Positions 16,975 to 24,656 of a stretch of 64,000 nt of DNA are shown piece after piece. A program made the translations under genes and the position numbers. The stretch comes from Neobacillus soli NBRC 102451 (GTDB lineage Bacteria > Bacillota > Bacilli > Bacillales > Cytobacillaceae). How positions within the stretch are numbered: the stretch's first letter is position 1; every line of letters starts with the position of its first letter. The notes below the pieces were generated by a model that worked only from the letters and a program-made list of their open reading frames with translations, did not search any database and was not told the origin of the DNA. The DNA lies in contig NZ_BCVI01000033.1 in assembly GCF_001591665.1 (NCBI RefSeq), positions 62,001 to 126,000 on the forward strand, read 5' to 3'.

Positions 16975-17004
16975 GGTGCCTGTCACCACCCGAATTTTGT
17001 CGAA
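16975..17004 (+). repeat. REP-like element, short form
   Basis: GGTGCCTGTCACCACCCGAA then TTTTGTCGAA, between the divergent nucleosidase and hypothetical genes. Confidence 0.88.
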
Positions 17005-17086
17005 TAAACGGGTATTTCATTCCGAGAAATTGTACAATAGGTATGGAAATAAGATTTCGCAATAGATTATGTTTAGGGGTTATGAA

Positions 17087-17728
17087 ATGGATATGAAAGA
17101 AAAGTCGTTAATTACCTATTACTATGATAAATTAGTGGACAATTGCTTTGATGAGAAGGATGTTTATCCCTTTTTAATCCTTGTTAGCCATAAAGGCAAG
17201 GAAATTACATGTATCAATGAGCTGGCGGATTTTGTTATGCATCGGGGGCAGAACGAGGGGGTTATCAAGGAATATCTGCAGAAAACAACCCATAAGTTTG
17301 AAAACCTCGGGAAGATGAACGCAGGCATCAGAATCGAGGATGTATTTTCGTTTAAAGAAATTAAAAATGGCATCAATAAGGTTATGGTTGATTGTCAGTT
17401 AAGTGGCTTATCCAATGAAAAAGTTAACGATTTTATCACCTGCCTGATCTCAATCCTGCAGCATGTCAAAATTACTGAAGCCGGAAAAGAGATTGGCCAG
17501 TTATTTTTTGCAATCGCCAGTAAACAGGTCATGTTAATGGCGGAAGTAGATGTTGTCCAAAATGGACAGAAGAAGACCACCGCTGTTTTTCCAGTGCTGA
17601 CAGCCAATAACAATTATATTGATATTAAAAAGAAAGACAAATATGATTCACCCTATTTCTTCGAGGACAAGGTCATTGAAATGACAAATCAGGATGGAAA
17701 ATTGGAGATTATCGTTCCAAATCGGTGA
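17087..17728 (+). CDS. Hypothetical cytosolic protein
   Basis: A 213-residue protein, not recognised. There is no signal peptide or membrane helix. The composition is that of a compact alpha/beta protein (e.g. KSLITYYYDKLVDNCFDEKD, QLFFAIASKQVMLMAEVDVV). ATG at 17087 is preferred to the ATG at 17069 because AGGGGT sits 6 bases upstream of it. It is monocistronic. Confidence 0.7.
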   Translation: MDMKEKSLITYYYDKLVDNCFDEKDVYPFLILVSHKGKEITCINELADFVMHRGQNEGVIKEYLQKTTHKFENLGKMNAGIRIEDVFSFKEIKNGINKVMVDCQLSGLSNEKVNDFITCLISILQHVKITEAGKEIGQLFFAIASKQVMLMAEVDVVQNGQKKTTAVFPVLTANNNYIDIKKKDKYDSPYFFEDKVIEMTNQDGKLEIIVPNR

Positions 17729-17815
17729 AAGACTCACATGGAAGAGGGGCCAAGCGGTCACAAATTTTGAATTATTCGCTCTGTGTTAGAAAACGGACCA
17801 GCTCAGGGCAAAACA

Positions 17816-17953
17816 TTACTTGTTTTGCCCCATATCACTTTCTTTTGGCTGGGTAAAGAAAAAGATGAATAGAATGATAGGGAGAGCAATCAGAAAAACT
17901 CCTGCTGCCCCTGGAGTAACGGTTGGAAAATCAGTTAAAGACATACGTATCAT
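17816..17953 (-). CDS. Small membrane protein
   Basis: About 45 residues: MIRMSLTDFPTVTPGAAG, then a single hydrophobic helix of about 18 residues and the tail TQPKESDMGQNK. The frame is open further upstream to 18031, but that part overlaps a decayed REP element, and GGGAAG lies about 6 bases before the ATG at 17953. Codon pattern and the clear helix argue for a real small protein; the function is unknown. Confidence 0.5.
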   Translation of the reverse strand: MIRMSLTDFPTVTPGAAGVFLIALPIILFIFFFTQPKESDMGQNK

Positions 17954-18023
17954 TTCTTCTTCCCTCATAGAGATAAAGGCCCATAGTAAAATATGCAAAA
18001 ATACACCGGCACTACGCAATAAT

Positions 18024-18050
18024 GCTGTCACGCCACGGTTTTTGTCGAAA
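18024..18050 (+). repeat. Decayed REP-like element
   Basis: GCTGTCACGCCACGGTTTTT then GTCGAAA: keeps the second half of the core and the GTCGAA end but has lost GGTGC. Confidence 0.65.
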
Positions 18051-18063
18051 GTTTTATAAAATA

Positions 18064-18118
18064 GAAAAAAGCAGATGAGTCGGAGGAATGTTCATTCCGA
18101 TTCGTCTGCTTTTTCTTT
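18064..18118. terminator. Terminator of the LCP-family gene
   Basis: Long stem (AAAAGCAGATGAGTCGG against CCGATTCGTCTGCTTTTT, two G-T pairs) with A and T runs on its outer sides; it serves the leftward LCP gene and could act both ways. Confidence 0.8.
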
Positions 18119-18121
18119 TAC

Positions 18122-19105
18122 TCAAAAATATTGAGTCATGATATCTTCTATCTTTTGCGGGTCAATGACTAATTGATAGTTTGTTGCTTTTAAGATATCA
18201 TCATACAGCCTTTTCCCTTCGCCAGGAATTTGATGATATTCTAGTTGTTTGCTAGGGTCGAAGTCTTTTACGGCTAATCCAAAGCTTAACATATCTGATG
18301 TTGACATATTTGTCGCGACGACAAAATCAGGAACTGATTTCACTAAGGATGGCAGCTTCCCAATGTTACTTGGACTTAAGACTTTTTTGGCAATTCCCTT
18401 TAAGGCTTCCTCCTGTAGGCGTTGACGGCTATATTCTCCGTCTTCAAGTGAATAGCGCTCGTGAACGACCTCTGCCACCATTTTTCCATCAAAAGAGTGA
18501 CGTCCAGCGGAAATTAGTTTATTTTTATTTTCTCGGTACCATGGATGGGTTAATTTCATATTATATGGCACATACATATCAATGCCGCCGACCGCATCGA
18601 CGAGGGACTGAAAGCCCAAATAATTGGTTTCTACATAATAGTTGATTGGAACGCCCATTAATTCGCTGACTGAACTGACCGCGGCTTCCACCCCGGCTTG
18701 TGTTCCTTTTGTTGATTGAATAATATATTGAACACTTGTTAGTTTCGTATAACCATAGCCGTCTAAATGAACACGGGTATCACGGGGAATACTAACGGCT
18801 TCAAATTTCTTTTTTGTTAAATCAGCATGAATCAGGATCATCGAGTCTGAATGACCAACCTTTTCACCTTTTCTTTGGTCCGAGCCGATTAGTAGCAGGT
18901 TAAAGATAGGATCTTTTATTTCTACCGTCTCATCTGTTAGATTGGACGTACTAGATTTACCCGAGTTGACGACAGGTACGGATGTAAAGTGGTTCTTCGG
19001 TTGTAACTGATAGTATTCATAGCCAAACACTGCAATTCCTATCAAAAGAATTCCCAAAACGCTAAAGCCTATCATCTTCCATTTGCGTTTACTGATATTT
19101 TTCAT
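18122..19105 (-). CDS. LytR-CpsA-Psr (LCP) family glycopolymer ligase
   Basis: A 327-residue protein with a short cytoplasmic start, one membrane helix (about 11-31) and an extracellular LCP domain (about 65-225). Conserved marks are LLLIGSDQRKGEKVGHSDSM, SIPRDTRV and the arginine-rich RYSLEDGEYSRQRLQ. LCP enzymes move undecaprenyl-linked teichoic acid or other glycopolymers onto peptidoglycan. It is monocistronic with its own terminator. Which polymer it handles is not shown; Bacillus genomes usually hold several paralogues. Confidence 0.92.
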   Translation of the reverse strand: MKNISKRKWKMIGFSVLGILLIGIAVFGYEYYQLQPKNHFTSVPVVNSGKSSTSNLTDETVEIKDPIFNLLLIGSDQRKGEKVGHSDSMILIHADLTKKKFEAVSIPRDTRVHLDGYGYTKLTSVQYIIQSTKGTQAGVEAAVSSVSELMGVPINYYVETNYLGFQSLVDAVGGIDMYVPYNMKLTHPWYRENKNKLISAGRHSFDGKMVAEVVHERYSLEDGEYSRQRLQEEALKGIAKKVLSPSNIGKLPSLVKSVPDFVVATNMSTSDMLSFGLAVKDFDPSKQLEYHQIPGEGKRLYDDILKATNYQLVIDPQKIEDIMTQYF

Positions 19106-19155
19106 TAGTTTCCTCCGTTAAAATAGATACATATAGTCTATTATACCTAAAATCT

Positions 19156-19184
19156 GGTGCCTGTCACGCCCCGAATTTTGTCGG
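19156..19184 (+). repeat. REP-like element, short form
   Basis: GGTGCCTGTCACGCCCCGAA then TTTTGTCGG, 50 bp upstream of the leftward LCP gene. Confidence 0.88.
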
Positions 19185-19230
19185 ATTGTGATTGTTTTTG
19201 GATGGCGGAATGGAGTGGACAAATTTATTA

Positions 19231-19280
19231 AAAAAAGGCCCAAATTCTGTGTTTTAATCATACAGAATTTGGGCCTTTTT
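19231..19280. terminator. Strong terminator of the alaR-alaT-like operon
   Basis: AAAAAAGGCCCAAATTCTGT (19231-19250) pairs with ACAGAATTTGGGCCTTTTT (19262-19280), about 19 bp with no mismatch, with A and T runs at its ends. Confidence 0.88.
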
Positions 19281-19301
19281 TCGTAGGGAAAAAAGATTCA
19301 T

Positions 19302-20519
19302 TTATTCCTGTGTTACTTTAAAATTTTCTGAGTGGTTAACAGCAACCACGCCTCGCGATTCAACAAACCGCTGGATTCGTTTAAGTGCCTCTTGAAGCTG
19401 CGACATGGAGGCGGCGTAGGAACATCTGATATACCCTTCACCGCTTTCGCCAAAGACATGACCGGGAACTACGGCGACTTTTTCCTGGATGAGCAGTTCT
19501 TCAGCAAATTGCTCAGAGCTAAGGCCGGTAGCCCGGATTGAAGGGAAAACATAAAACGCTCCGCCGGGCGTGTGACAATCCAAGCCGATTTGATTTAGCG
19601 TTTGGACGACATAGTTCCTCCGTCTGCGATAGCTATTTCGCATCGATTCCACTTCATGATAGGTGTTGCGGAGTGCTTCGATAGCTCCATGCTGCAGCAT
19701 ATGCGGTGCGCACATGGTCGTATATTGGTGAATTTTTAGCATAACCTCGACAAATTCCTTCGGTGCCGCTAAGAAACCTAATCTCCAGCCCGTCATCGCG
19801 AAGCCTTTGGAAAAACCGTTGATTAAAATGGTTCGCTCATACATGCCTTCAATAGAGGCGACGCTTGCAAAAGCTTCATCATAGCTTAATTCCGCGTAAA
19901 TCTCATCGGAAACGACAAGCAGGTCATGTTTTTTTATGACTGTTGCGATTTCTGTAAGTTCCGCCTTGGTAAGGGTGCTGCCTGTTGGATTGTTCGGTGA
20001 ACATAACAGGATCGCTTTCGTTTTTTCAGTTATCGCTTTTTCGATTTGTTCGGATGTCACCTTAAATCCATTATCCGGTGAGGTAGCAACGGCAATCGGA
20101 TTCCCGCCGGCGATGGAAACCAATGGGGCATATGAAACAAAGGCCGGTTCGACAATCAGGACCTCATCCCCTTGGTCTAAAATCGCGCGAAAAGCGAGGT
20201 CGATGGCCTGACTGGCCCCAATTGTCACAATAATTTGATTTATTGGGTCATAATCCACCCCAAATCTTGAACCAAGATAGAAGGAAATCTCTTGTCTCAA
20301 TTCGAGCAGACCCGCGTTTGCGGTATAGGAGGTATAACCTTGTTCTAGTGAAAGGATCGCCGCTTCCCGAATGTTCCAGGGAGTGGTGAAATCCGGCTCG
20401 CCGACCCCTAACGAAATCACGTCGTCCATGCTAGCCGCCAAATCGAAAAATTTCCTTATTCCAGAAGGCTGGAGTTCTTTGGCTGTTTTAGAAATATAGC
20501 GGGAATAGCCATTTTTCAT
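19302..20519 (-). CDS. alaT: PLP-dependent aminotransferase, AlaT/YugH-like
   Basis: A 405-residue fold-type I aminotransferase. VGEPDFTTP, SPNNPTG, SDEIYAEL and GFSKGFAMTGWRLGF (pyridoxal lysine K238) are all present. The pairing with an Lrp-type regulator upstream, joined by an ATGA overlap, matches alaR-alaT (yugG-yugH) of B. subtilis, where the enzyme is an alanine transaminase acting on pyruvate and glutamate. The PatA/AspC-like class I family has many near relatives, so the substrate is inferred mainly from context. A terminator follows at 19231-19280. Confidence 0.85.
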   Translation of the reverse strand: MKNGYSRYISKTAKELQPSGIRKFFDLAASMDDVISLGVGEPDFTTPWNIREAAILSLEQGYTSYTANAGLLELRQEISFYLGSRFGVDYDPINQIIVTIGASQAIDLAFRAILDQGDEVLIVEPAFVSYAPLVSIAGGNPIAVATSPDNGFKVTSEQIEKAITEKTKAILLCSPNNPTGSTLTKAELTEIATVIKKHDLLVVSDEIYAELSYDEAFASVASIEGMYERTILINGFSKGFAMTGWRLGFLAAPKEFVEVMLKIHQYTTMCAPHMLQHGAIEALRNTYHEVESMRNSYRRRRNYVVQTLNQIGLDCHTPGGAFYVFPSIRATGLSSEQFAEELLIQEKVAVVPGHVFGESGEGYIRCSYAASMSQLQEALKRIQRFVESRGVVAVNHSENFKVTQE

Positions 20520-21022
20520 GGTGAAACCACCATCCTACGGTCTTTATCATCGTTGGCACCGCGAAAATTCACCCCATCATGTTTGTATTTTTTTAACATG
20601 AAATGGGTGGTCGTGGACATGACATTTTCAATGGTCGATAATTTTTCGGATACGAAGGCCGCGATTTGATTCATTGTTTTTCCTTCTACTGTTATCGATA
20701 AATCGTAGGCGCCAGACATCAGATACAAGGAGGATACCTCAGGGAAACGGGAAATTCGGCCGGCAACCTCATCGAATCCCACGCCCCGCTTTGGGGTCAC
20801 CTTTACATCAATCATCGCAATGACATTTTCCTGCCCCTCGACCTTGCTCCAATCGATTAAGGTCGGGTAACTGATAATAATCTTCTCTTGTTCTAACTTT
20901 TCAATGGTCGTTCTAACCGTTTCCTCGCTGCATAAAGCCATAGATGCGATAGTTTCAACAGATATTTTGTGATTCTCTTCAATGATTTTTAAAATTTCAA
21001 CTTCTTCACTAGTTAACTGCAT
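20516..21022 (-). CDS. alaR: Lrp/AsnC-family regulator, AlaR/YugG-like
   Basis: A 168-residue regulator: N-terminal winged helix (about 1-60, ILKIIEENHKISVETIASMA then SEETVRTTIEKLEQEKII) and C-terminal RAM ligand-binding domain (about 68-145, MIDVKVTPKRGVGFDEVAGR). Its TGA overlaps the ATG of the aminotransferase, so both are made together and the protein most likely controls its own operon in response to an amino acid such as alanine. ATG at 21022 with a weak AAGGGAG site upstream. Confidence 0.88.
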   Translation of the reverse strand: MQLTSEEVEILKIIEENHKISVETIASMALCSEETVRTTIEKLEQEKIIISYPTLIDWSKVEGQENVIAMIDVKVTPKRGVGFDEVAGRISRFPEVSSLYLMSGAYDLSITVEGKTMNQIAAFVSEKLSTIENVMSTTTHFMLKKYKHDGVNFRGANDDKDRRMVVSP

Positions 21023-21068
21023 AATTTGGGCTCCCTTCTTCGCTTTCGTTAATATTAATCCAAAAACC

Positions 21069-21098
21069 GGTGCCTGTCACTCCCCGAATTTTGTCGAA
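21069..21098 (+). repeat. REP-like element, short form
   Basis: GGTGCCTGTCACTCCCCGAA then TTTTGTCGAA, in the divergent space between alaR-like and RAYT genes. Confidence 0.88.
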
Positions 21099-21342
21099 TG
21101 TGAAGATGCTTGGTTCCGCCCTTGAAGACTGGGGTGCTTGTGCTTGCTGGTGTATTTTTATAATTTATTTTATAATATTTTGCAGGAATTTTTGTTTTTT
21201 TGTAGAATGGTAATATGTGAAATAATGTATATTTGGGCTTTAATTTCTTCTACGAACCCTTTGCCTGCTCCGATCCATCTTCGTTCTCTTGATTCTTTCA
21301 TTTTTTCCTTAATAGTTTGACACCTGTCGGTATTACCAGATT

Positions 21343-21361
21343 GATGCCATTTCTAGGCATC
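21343..21361. promoter_or_regulatory. Hairpin in the RAYT leader
   Basis: GATGCC-ATTTCTA-GGCATC, 6-bp arms, about 90 bp upstream of the RAYT start. It may be a leader structure or a transposase-recognised hairpin; its sequence differs from the REP core. Confidence 0.35.
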
Positions 21362-21402
21362 CTCATTTGTTGAAATAAACAATATATATTTGGAGGTTTT
21401 TT

Positions 21403-21450
21403 ATGGTGGGTAAGGTTCAAAAACAACAAATGAAAGGGAGGAAAGTGTAA
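21403..21450 (+). CDS. 15-codon upstream ORF of the RAYT gene
   Basis: MVGKVQKQQMKGRKV, with a good TTGGAGG site 7 bases upstream, ends in TAA directly abutting the RAYT ATG. The RAYT's own ribosome site (AAAGGGAGGAAA) lies inside this mini-frame. Its translation could couple to or modulate transposase synthesis; whether the peptide matters is unknown. Confidence 0.45.
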   Translation: MVGKVQKQQMKGRKV

Positions 21451-21996
21451 ATGCCACGAAAAAAAAGAATATGGCTGCCAAACTATTTTTATCATATCGG
21501 TAATCGCGGAAACCGCCGAGATCCACTTTTTCAAAACTACGATGACTTTCTAGCCTTTTTTCACATCCTTCAGCGGCTACATGAAAAAACTCCTTTTGAA
21601 ATTGCCTCTTATTGTTTAATGACCAACCATTATCATCTGTTATTGCGTTCACAAGAAGTTCCCATTTCGAAACTTATGGCCTTTATCAATAAACGGTATG
21701 CCAATTACTTCAATACAAAGTATGACCTAACCGGTCATGTGTTTGAGAAGCGCTTTTTCGATAATATTATCGTCGATGGTGTCGGAATGCTTGATGTCAG
21801 CCGCTACATTCACCTGAATCCTGTCGTAGCTGGGATTGTAAAAGAGCCGGAGTCCTATCCGTGGAGCAGTTATTTTCTTTATAAGGACACGAAGCCCGAA
21901 CCGCCGTGTTATATGAATATTGAAAGTGTATTAGATTTTTGCGATGGATCAATTCAACAAAAGAGAGAAAGCTACTGCAGAAGTTTGCGCTTGTAG
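21451..21996 (+). CDS. REP-associated tyrosine transposase (RAYT, Y1_Tnp)
   Basis: A 181-residue HUH nuclease of the IS200/IS605-related Y1 family. The HUH metal motif is TNHYHLLLR (H60, H62); the later RYANYFNTKYDLTGHVFEKR segment and RYIHLNPVVAGIV match RAYTs, with Tyr119 a possible nucleophile. Known RAYTs cut and rejoin single-stranded REP hairpins and are single-copy chromosomal genes rather than mobile insertion sequences. There are no IS ends here. A REP-like copy starts the base after the stop, and many more lie within 20 kb to the left, so this is the natural candidate for the enzyme that spread them. ATG at 21451 with AAAGGGAGG upstream. Confidence 0.9.
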   Translation: MPRKKRIWLPNYFYHIGNRGNRRDPLFQNYDDFLAFFHILQRLHEKTPFEIASYCLMTNHYHLLLRSQEVPISKLMAFINKRYANYFNTKYDLTGHVFEKRFFDNIIVDGVGMLDVSRYIHLNPVVAGIVKEPESYPWSSYFLYKDTKPEPPCYMNIESVLDFCDGSIQQKRESYCRSLRL

Positions 21997-22026
21997 GGTG
22001 CCTGTCACGGCCCGGTTTTTGTCGAA
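21997..22026 (+). repeat. REP-like element abutting the RAYT stop codon
   Basis: GGTGCCTGTCACGGCCCGGT then TTTTGTCGAA, starting immediately after the TAG of the transposase gene. Confidence 0.88.
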
Positions 22027-22089
22027 TTTAAAGAGGGAATGAGAAATTTTTAGGTCAGTGGAAAGCTTTGGTGCGCATGCTTATCCTAT

Positions 22090-22203
22090 TCAATATAGAA
22101 GGTGAGCGATTATTTTAATCCAGCCGATAAACGCCATCCATAACGGAACACTTAGCGACGTCCCCCATAATAACCCTATAAATAGTTTCCCCTGCTCGTC
22201 CAT
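22090..22203 (-). CDS. 37-residue membrane miniprotein
   Basis: Translates as MDEQGKLFIGLLWGTSLSVP followed by LWMAFIGWIKIIAHLLY. It has one hydrophobic helix and an acidic N-terminus, and an AGGAG site 8 bases before the ATG at 22203. It is below usual gene-size cut-offs but has a complete gene layout. Function unknown. Confidence 0.6.
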   Translation of the reverse strand: MDEQGKLFIGLLWGTSLSVPLWMAFIGWIKIIAHLLY

Positions 22204-22338
22204 GAAATCCACTCCTAGTAATAGTGGTAGATTACCAAAATCCATTATTTTCTTTACGATAACAAATTAATGATGGGAAAAAGGGAGAAACGCGTAGGAA
22301 CTGAATAAAAGATTACGACAAATTCGGTGACAAATTCG

Positions 22339-22368
22339 GTGCCTGGCACGCCCCAAATTTTGTCGAAT
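22339..22368 (+). repeat. REP-like element, short form, with partial duplications
   Basis: GGTGCCTGGCACGCCCCAAA then TTTTGTCGAA; preceded by two extra GACAAATTCGGTG stretches (from about 22317) that look like truncated tandem copies of the element's junction. Confidence 0.85.
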
Positions 22369-22522
22369 AAACTGTTCTATTTTTGTGGTGAATTCCTTAG
22401 TGTAGAAAAAGGTCATTATATACCGGGTTATGGAAATAAACCTTGTTTATTATGACCTTATATTGACGATTTAATCAACACCGCTGGGACGATTACTTTG
22501 GCAACTAATGCGTACCATAAAT

Positions 22523-22554
22523 AAATGACCTGCCTAGGGGGCAGGTCATTTTTT
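22523..22554. terminator. 12-bp hairpin terminator
   Basis: AAATGACCTGCC (22523-22534) pairs with GGCAGGTCATTT (22540-22551), then T-run. The stop codon of the leftward small protein lies inside the stem. Rightward, nothing obvious is read from 22380-22520, so a short untranslated RNA there is possible. Confidence 0.7.
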
Positions 22555-22743
22555 AATGAAGAAACAATCTTCGACAAATTTCGGGGCGTGACAGGCACCG
22601 TTTAGACGATGGTAAGAAATTTTTCTTTGGAGTTTGATTTTTAGTTCGTAGTCTAAACATCCTGCGAGTAATAATTCATGGTAACGCATTCTAAAAAAAT
22701 GCCATTCTCGTTTAAATTTTGCCCAAAATAAATTGAAATTCAT
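22546..22743 (-). CDS. Small basic protein with a REP-encoded C-terminal tail
   Basis: A 65-residue protein. Residues 1-48 (MNFNLFWAKFKREWHFFRMR onward) are aromatic, basic and helical, typical of a genuine small Bacillaceae protein. Residues 49-58 (GACHAPKFVE) are encoded entirely by an inverted REP element, and the last residues run into the terminator. The element seems to have landed in the 3' end of the gene and replaced its natural tail. ATG at 22743 is chosen because GGAGTGGAAGG lies just upstream; the track frame opens 9 bases earlier at a GTG. Function unknown. Confidence 0.6.
   Translation of the reverse strand: MNFNLFWAKFKREWHFFRMRYHELLLAGCLDYELKIKLQRKISYHRLNGACHAPKFVEDCFFIKK
22570..22599 (-). 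repeat. REP-like element, inverted, inside a coding region
   Basis: Read leftwards: GGTGCCTGTCACGCCCCGAA then ATTTGTCGAA. It is the only full intergenic-type copy in this orientation and the last one before the flagellar island. Confidence 0.88.
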
Positions 22744-22805
22744 ACCTTCCACTCCTTATAATTTCGTCTCAAAAAGGGTTTATGCTTCAGATCCTTTTAT
22801 CAATA

Positions 22806-22946
22806 TCAATATAAGTGGTTAGCTAGAATGGTAAGACAAGTGCTTAGTAGAATTGTCCCAAGCATGATTAAGGCATAAGTCAGATTTTTTTTCTGCTTTT
22901 TCTTTTGAATTGATTTTTCTGGTGTAAGCCAATAACTTTTTGACAT
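22806..22946 (-). CDS. 46-residue membrane miniprotein next to motB
   Basis: Starts MSKSYWLTPEKSIQKKKQKK, followed by a single hydrophobic helix (TYALIMLGTILLSTCLTILA) and ends NHLY. AAAGGAGA lies 8 bases before the ATG at 22946. It lies downstream of motB on the same strand, 114 bp from its stop, so it may share the motAB message. Function unknown. Confidence 0.55.
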   Translation of the reverse strand: MSKSYWLTPEKSIQKKKQKKNLTYALIMLGTILLSTCLTILANHLY

Positions 22947-23060
22947 CAAAAATATCTCCTTTGCTTGATGGTAACTGGCTGGCCTTGTTAATTTCTAAAG
23001 AGGCCCCTATAGTTTTGCGTCCTCACTTTTCAATGAGTTTGCCCTTGATATAGCTACTAA

Positions 23061-23786
23061 CTACAATCCATTATCCCTTTTTAGAATAGTAATATCAACT
23101 CTGCGATTTGCTTGTCTGTGTTCAAGCGAATCATTTGGATAAATAGGATTTTGTTCACCGAATCCGGCAAACTGCAGCTTGTTTGAGGGGATGGCCCTTT
23201 CCTCGAAAAAATAAAGAACTGCCAACGCCCGCGCTGCTGATAATTCCCAATTCGATTTGAATTTACCCCCGGTTATTGGGACGCTGTCGGTATGACCCTC
23301 GATGCTGATTGGATTATGTACATGCTTAATTAAATCAAGGAGGTCATTAAGGATGGTAAGTGAATCTCCTTTTAGTTCATCGCTGCCTGATTCAAACAAA
23401 ATCACATCCTTTAACGAAAGCTTGATCCCTTTTGGTTCGTCTTTTATGGTGATGACCTTGTTTAAGCCTCGTTCATTAATATACTTTTCAATTTGATCCA
23501 TTAAATTTTGTAATTTCTCTTTCTCATCTTGTTTGCTCCCATCTTCCTTTTCTTTTTTGATTTCTTTCGTGATTCCGCTATTTTCTTTTACAAGGATACT
23601 GCTTCCTTGTCCCTTTAAGGCAGTATTCATCGAAATCATAATTTGTTGCAGCTTATCGTTGTTAATATTTCCGGAAGCAAATAATACGATAAACAGCGCT
23701 AGCAGTAATGTTAAAAGGTCTGAGTAGGGGATTAACCAGCTCTCGTCAATATGCTCGTCGTCCTCACGCGGTCTCCGCTTCTTCAC
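23061..23786 (-). CDS. motB: Flagellar stator protein MotB
   Basis: A 241-residue protein with one membrane helix (about 17-38) carrying the ion-binding aspartate in WLIPYSDLLTLL (D23), a plug/linker region (about 40-115) and an OmpA-like peptidoglycan-binding domain (about 125-235, IEGHTDSVPI and NWELSAARA). It anchors the stator to the wall. The GTG start at 23786 overlaps the end of motA by 23 bases. The residues do not settle whether the pair uses protons (MotAB) or sodium (MotPS). Confidence 0.93.
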   Translation of the reverse strand: MKKRRPREDDEHIDESWLIPYSDLLTLLLALFIVLFASGNINNDKLQQIMISMNTALKGQGSSILVKENSGITKEIKKEKEDGSKQDEKEKLQNLMDQIEKYINERGLNKVITIKDEPKGIKLSLKDVILFESGSDELKGDSLTILNDLLDLIKHVHNPISIEGHTDSVPITGGKFKSNWELSAARALAVLYFFEERAIPSNKLQFAGFGEQNPIYPNDSLEHRQANRRVDITILKRDNGL

Positions 23787-24555
23787 TTATCATTTCCCCC
23801 TGCTTTAAACGTGCCTTTGAAGGTAAATAAACAGACAGCTTTCTTTCAATTAACTTAGGTGTTAACCCCTCTTGCATCCCTAGCAAACCGTCAATCATCA
23901 TGATTTTAATGTCTTGCTCTTTTTTAGAAATCCGCTTTAATTTATTCGAAATTGGATGCCAAAGCACGTATCCAGAAAAAATACCCAAAAGGGTCGCGAT
24001 AAATGCCGCGGCGATGGAATATCCTAATTTATCCATATCCTGTAAGTTCCCTAACGCAGCGATTAACCCGACAACCGCACCTAAAACCCCTAAGGTTGGA
24101 GCATACATGCCCGCTTGACTAAAGATTAAACTTCCAACCTTATGTCTTTCAGCAGCTGCCTCTAATTCATCGAACAAGATATCCTCCATTTGCTTTCGAT
24201 CACTGCCATCAATAATCATTTCTAATCCATTTTTTAAAAAGGGATCATCAACAGAATCCGCGATTTCTTCTAAGGCTAACACCCCTTCCGTTCTAGCAAT
24301 AATCGACCACTCTACCATCATGTCGATTATTTGTTCCTTCGTTGGCAACTTTGGTTCAAATAAAACAATTTTTAATAGAATGGGAAACTTCTTGATTTCG
24401 CTCATAGGAAAAGCAACTAGCAGTGTAGCAATTGTCCCGCCAAATATGATTAGAAAGGCAGCGGGATTCGCAAGGGCTTCCATGGAGACCCCTTTTAATA
24501 TCATACCTACACCGATAAAAACAATCGCTAATATAAGACCGATAATGGTTGTCAT
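23764..24555 (-). CDS. motA: Flagellar stator protein MotA
   Basis: A 263-residue membrane protein with four helices (about 3-22, 33-52, 148-168, 181-202) and a large cytoplasmic loop that contacts the rotor protein FliG. Motifs FGGTIATLLVAFP and APTLGVLGAVVGLIAALGNL are typical. ATG at 24555 with AAAGGAGAA upstream. It is transcribed leftward, away from the flagellar operon that begins with yaaR; the spacer 24556-24656 must hold promoters for both directions. Confidence 0.93.
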   Translation of the reverse strand: MTTIIGLILAIVFIGVGMILKGVSMEALANPAAFLIIFGGTIATLLVAFPMSEIKKFPILLKIVLFEPKLPTKEQIIDMMVEWSIIARTEGVLALEEIADSVDDPFLKNGLEMIIDGSDRKQMEDILFDELEAAAERHKVGSLIFSQAGMYAPTLGVLGAVVGLIAALGNLQDMDKLGYSIAAAFIATLLGIFSGYVLWHPISNKLKRISKKEQDIKIMMIDGLLGMQEGLTPKLIERKLSVYLPSKARLKQGEMISEEAETA

Positions 24556-24656
24556 TAAATTCTCCTTTCCTTTTTATTCTTAAAAATTTATACTTTCATT
24601 GTATTGAGGTTTACAAATTTCGACAATAATATTTTCTGTGATGGTGGTGTTTGCAT

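Noticed and set aside
17820..18059. 79-codon + strand frame
   Set aside because: Antisense to the likelier small membrane protein and runs through a decayed REP element.
21451..21996. IS200/IS605 insertion sequence
   Set aside because: No left and right IS ends or target site; sequence features fit the single-copy RAYT branch rather than a mobile IS.
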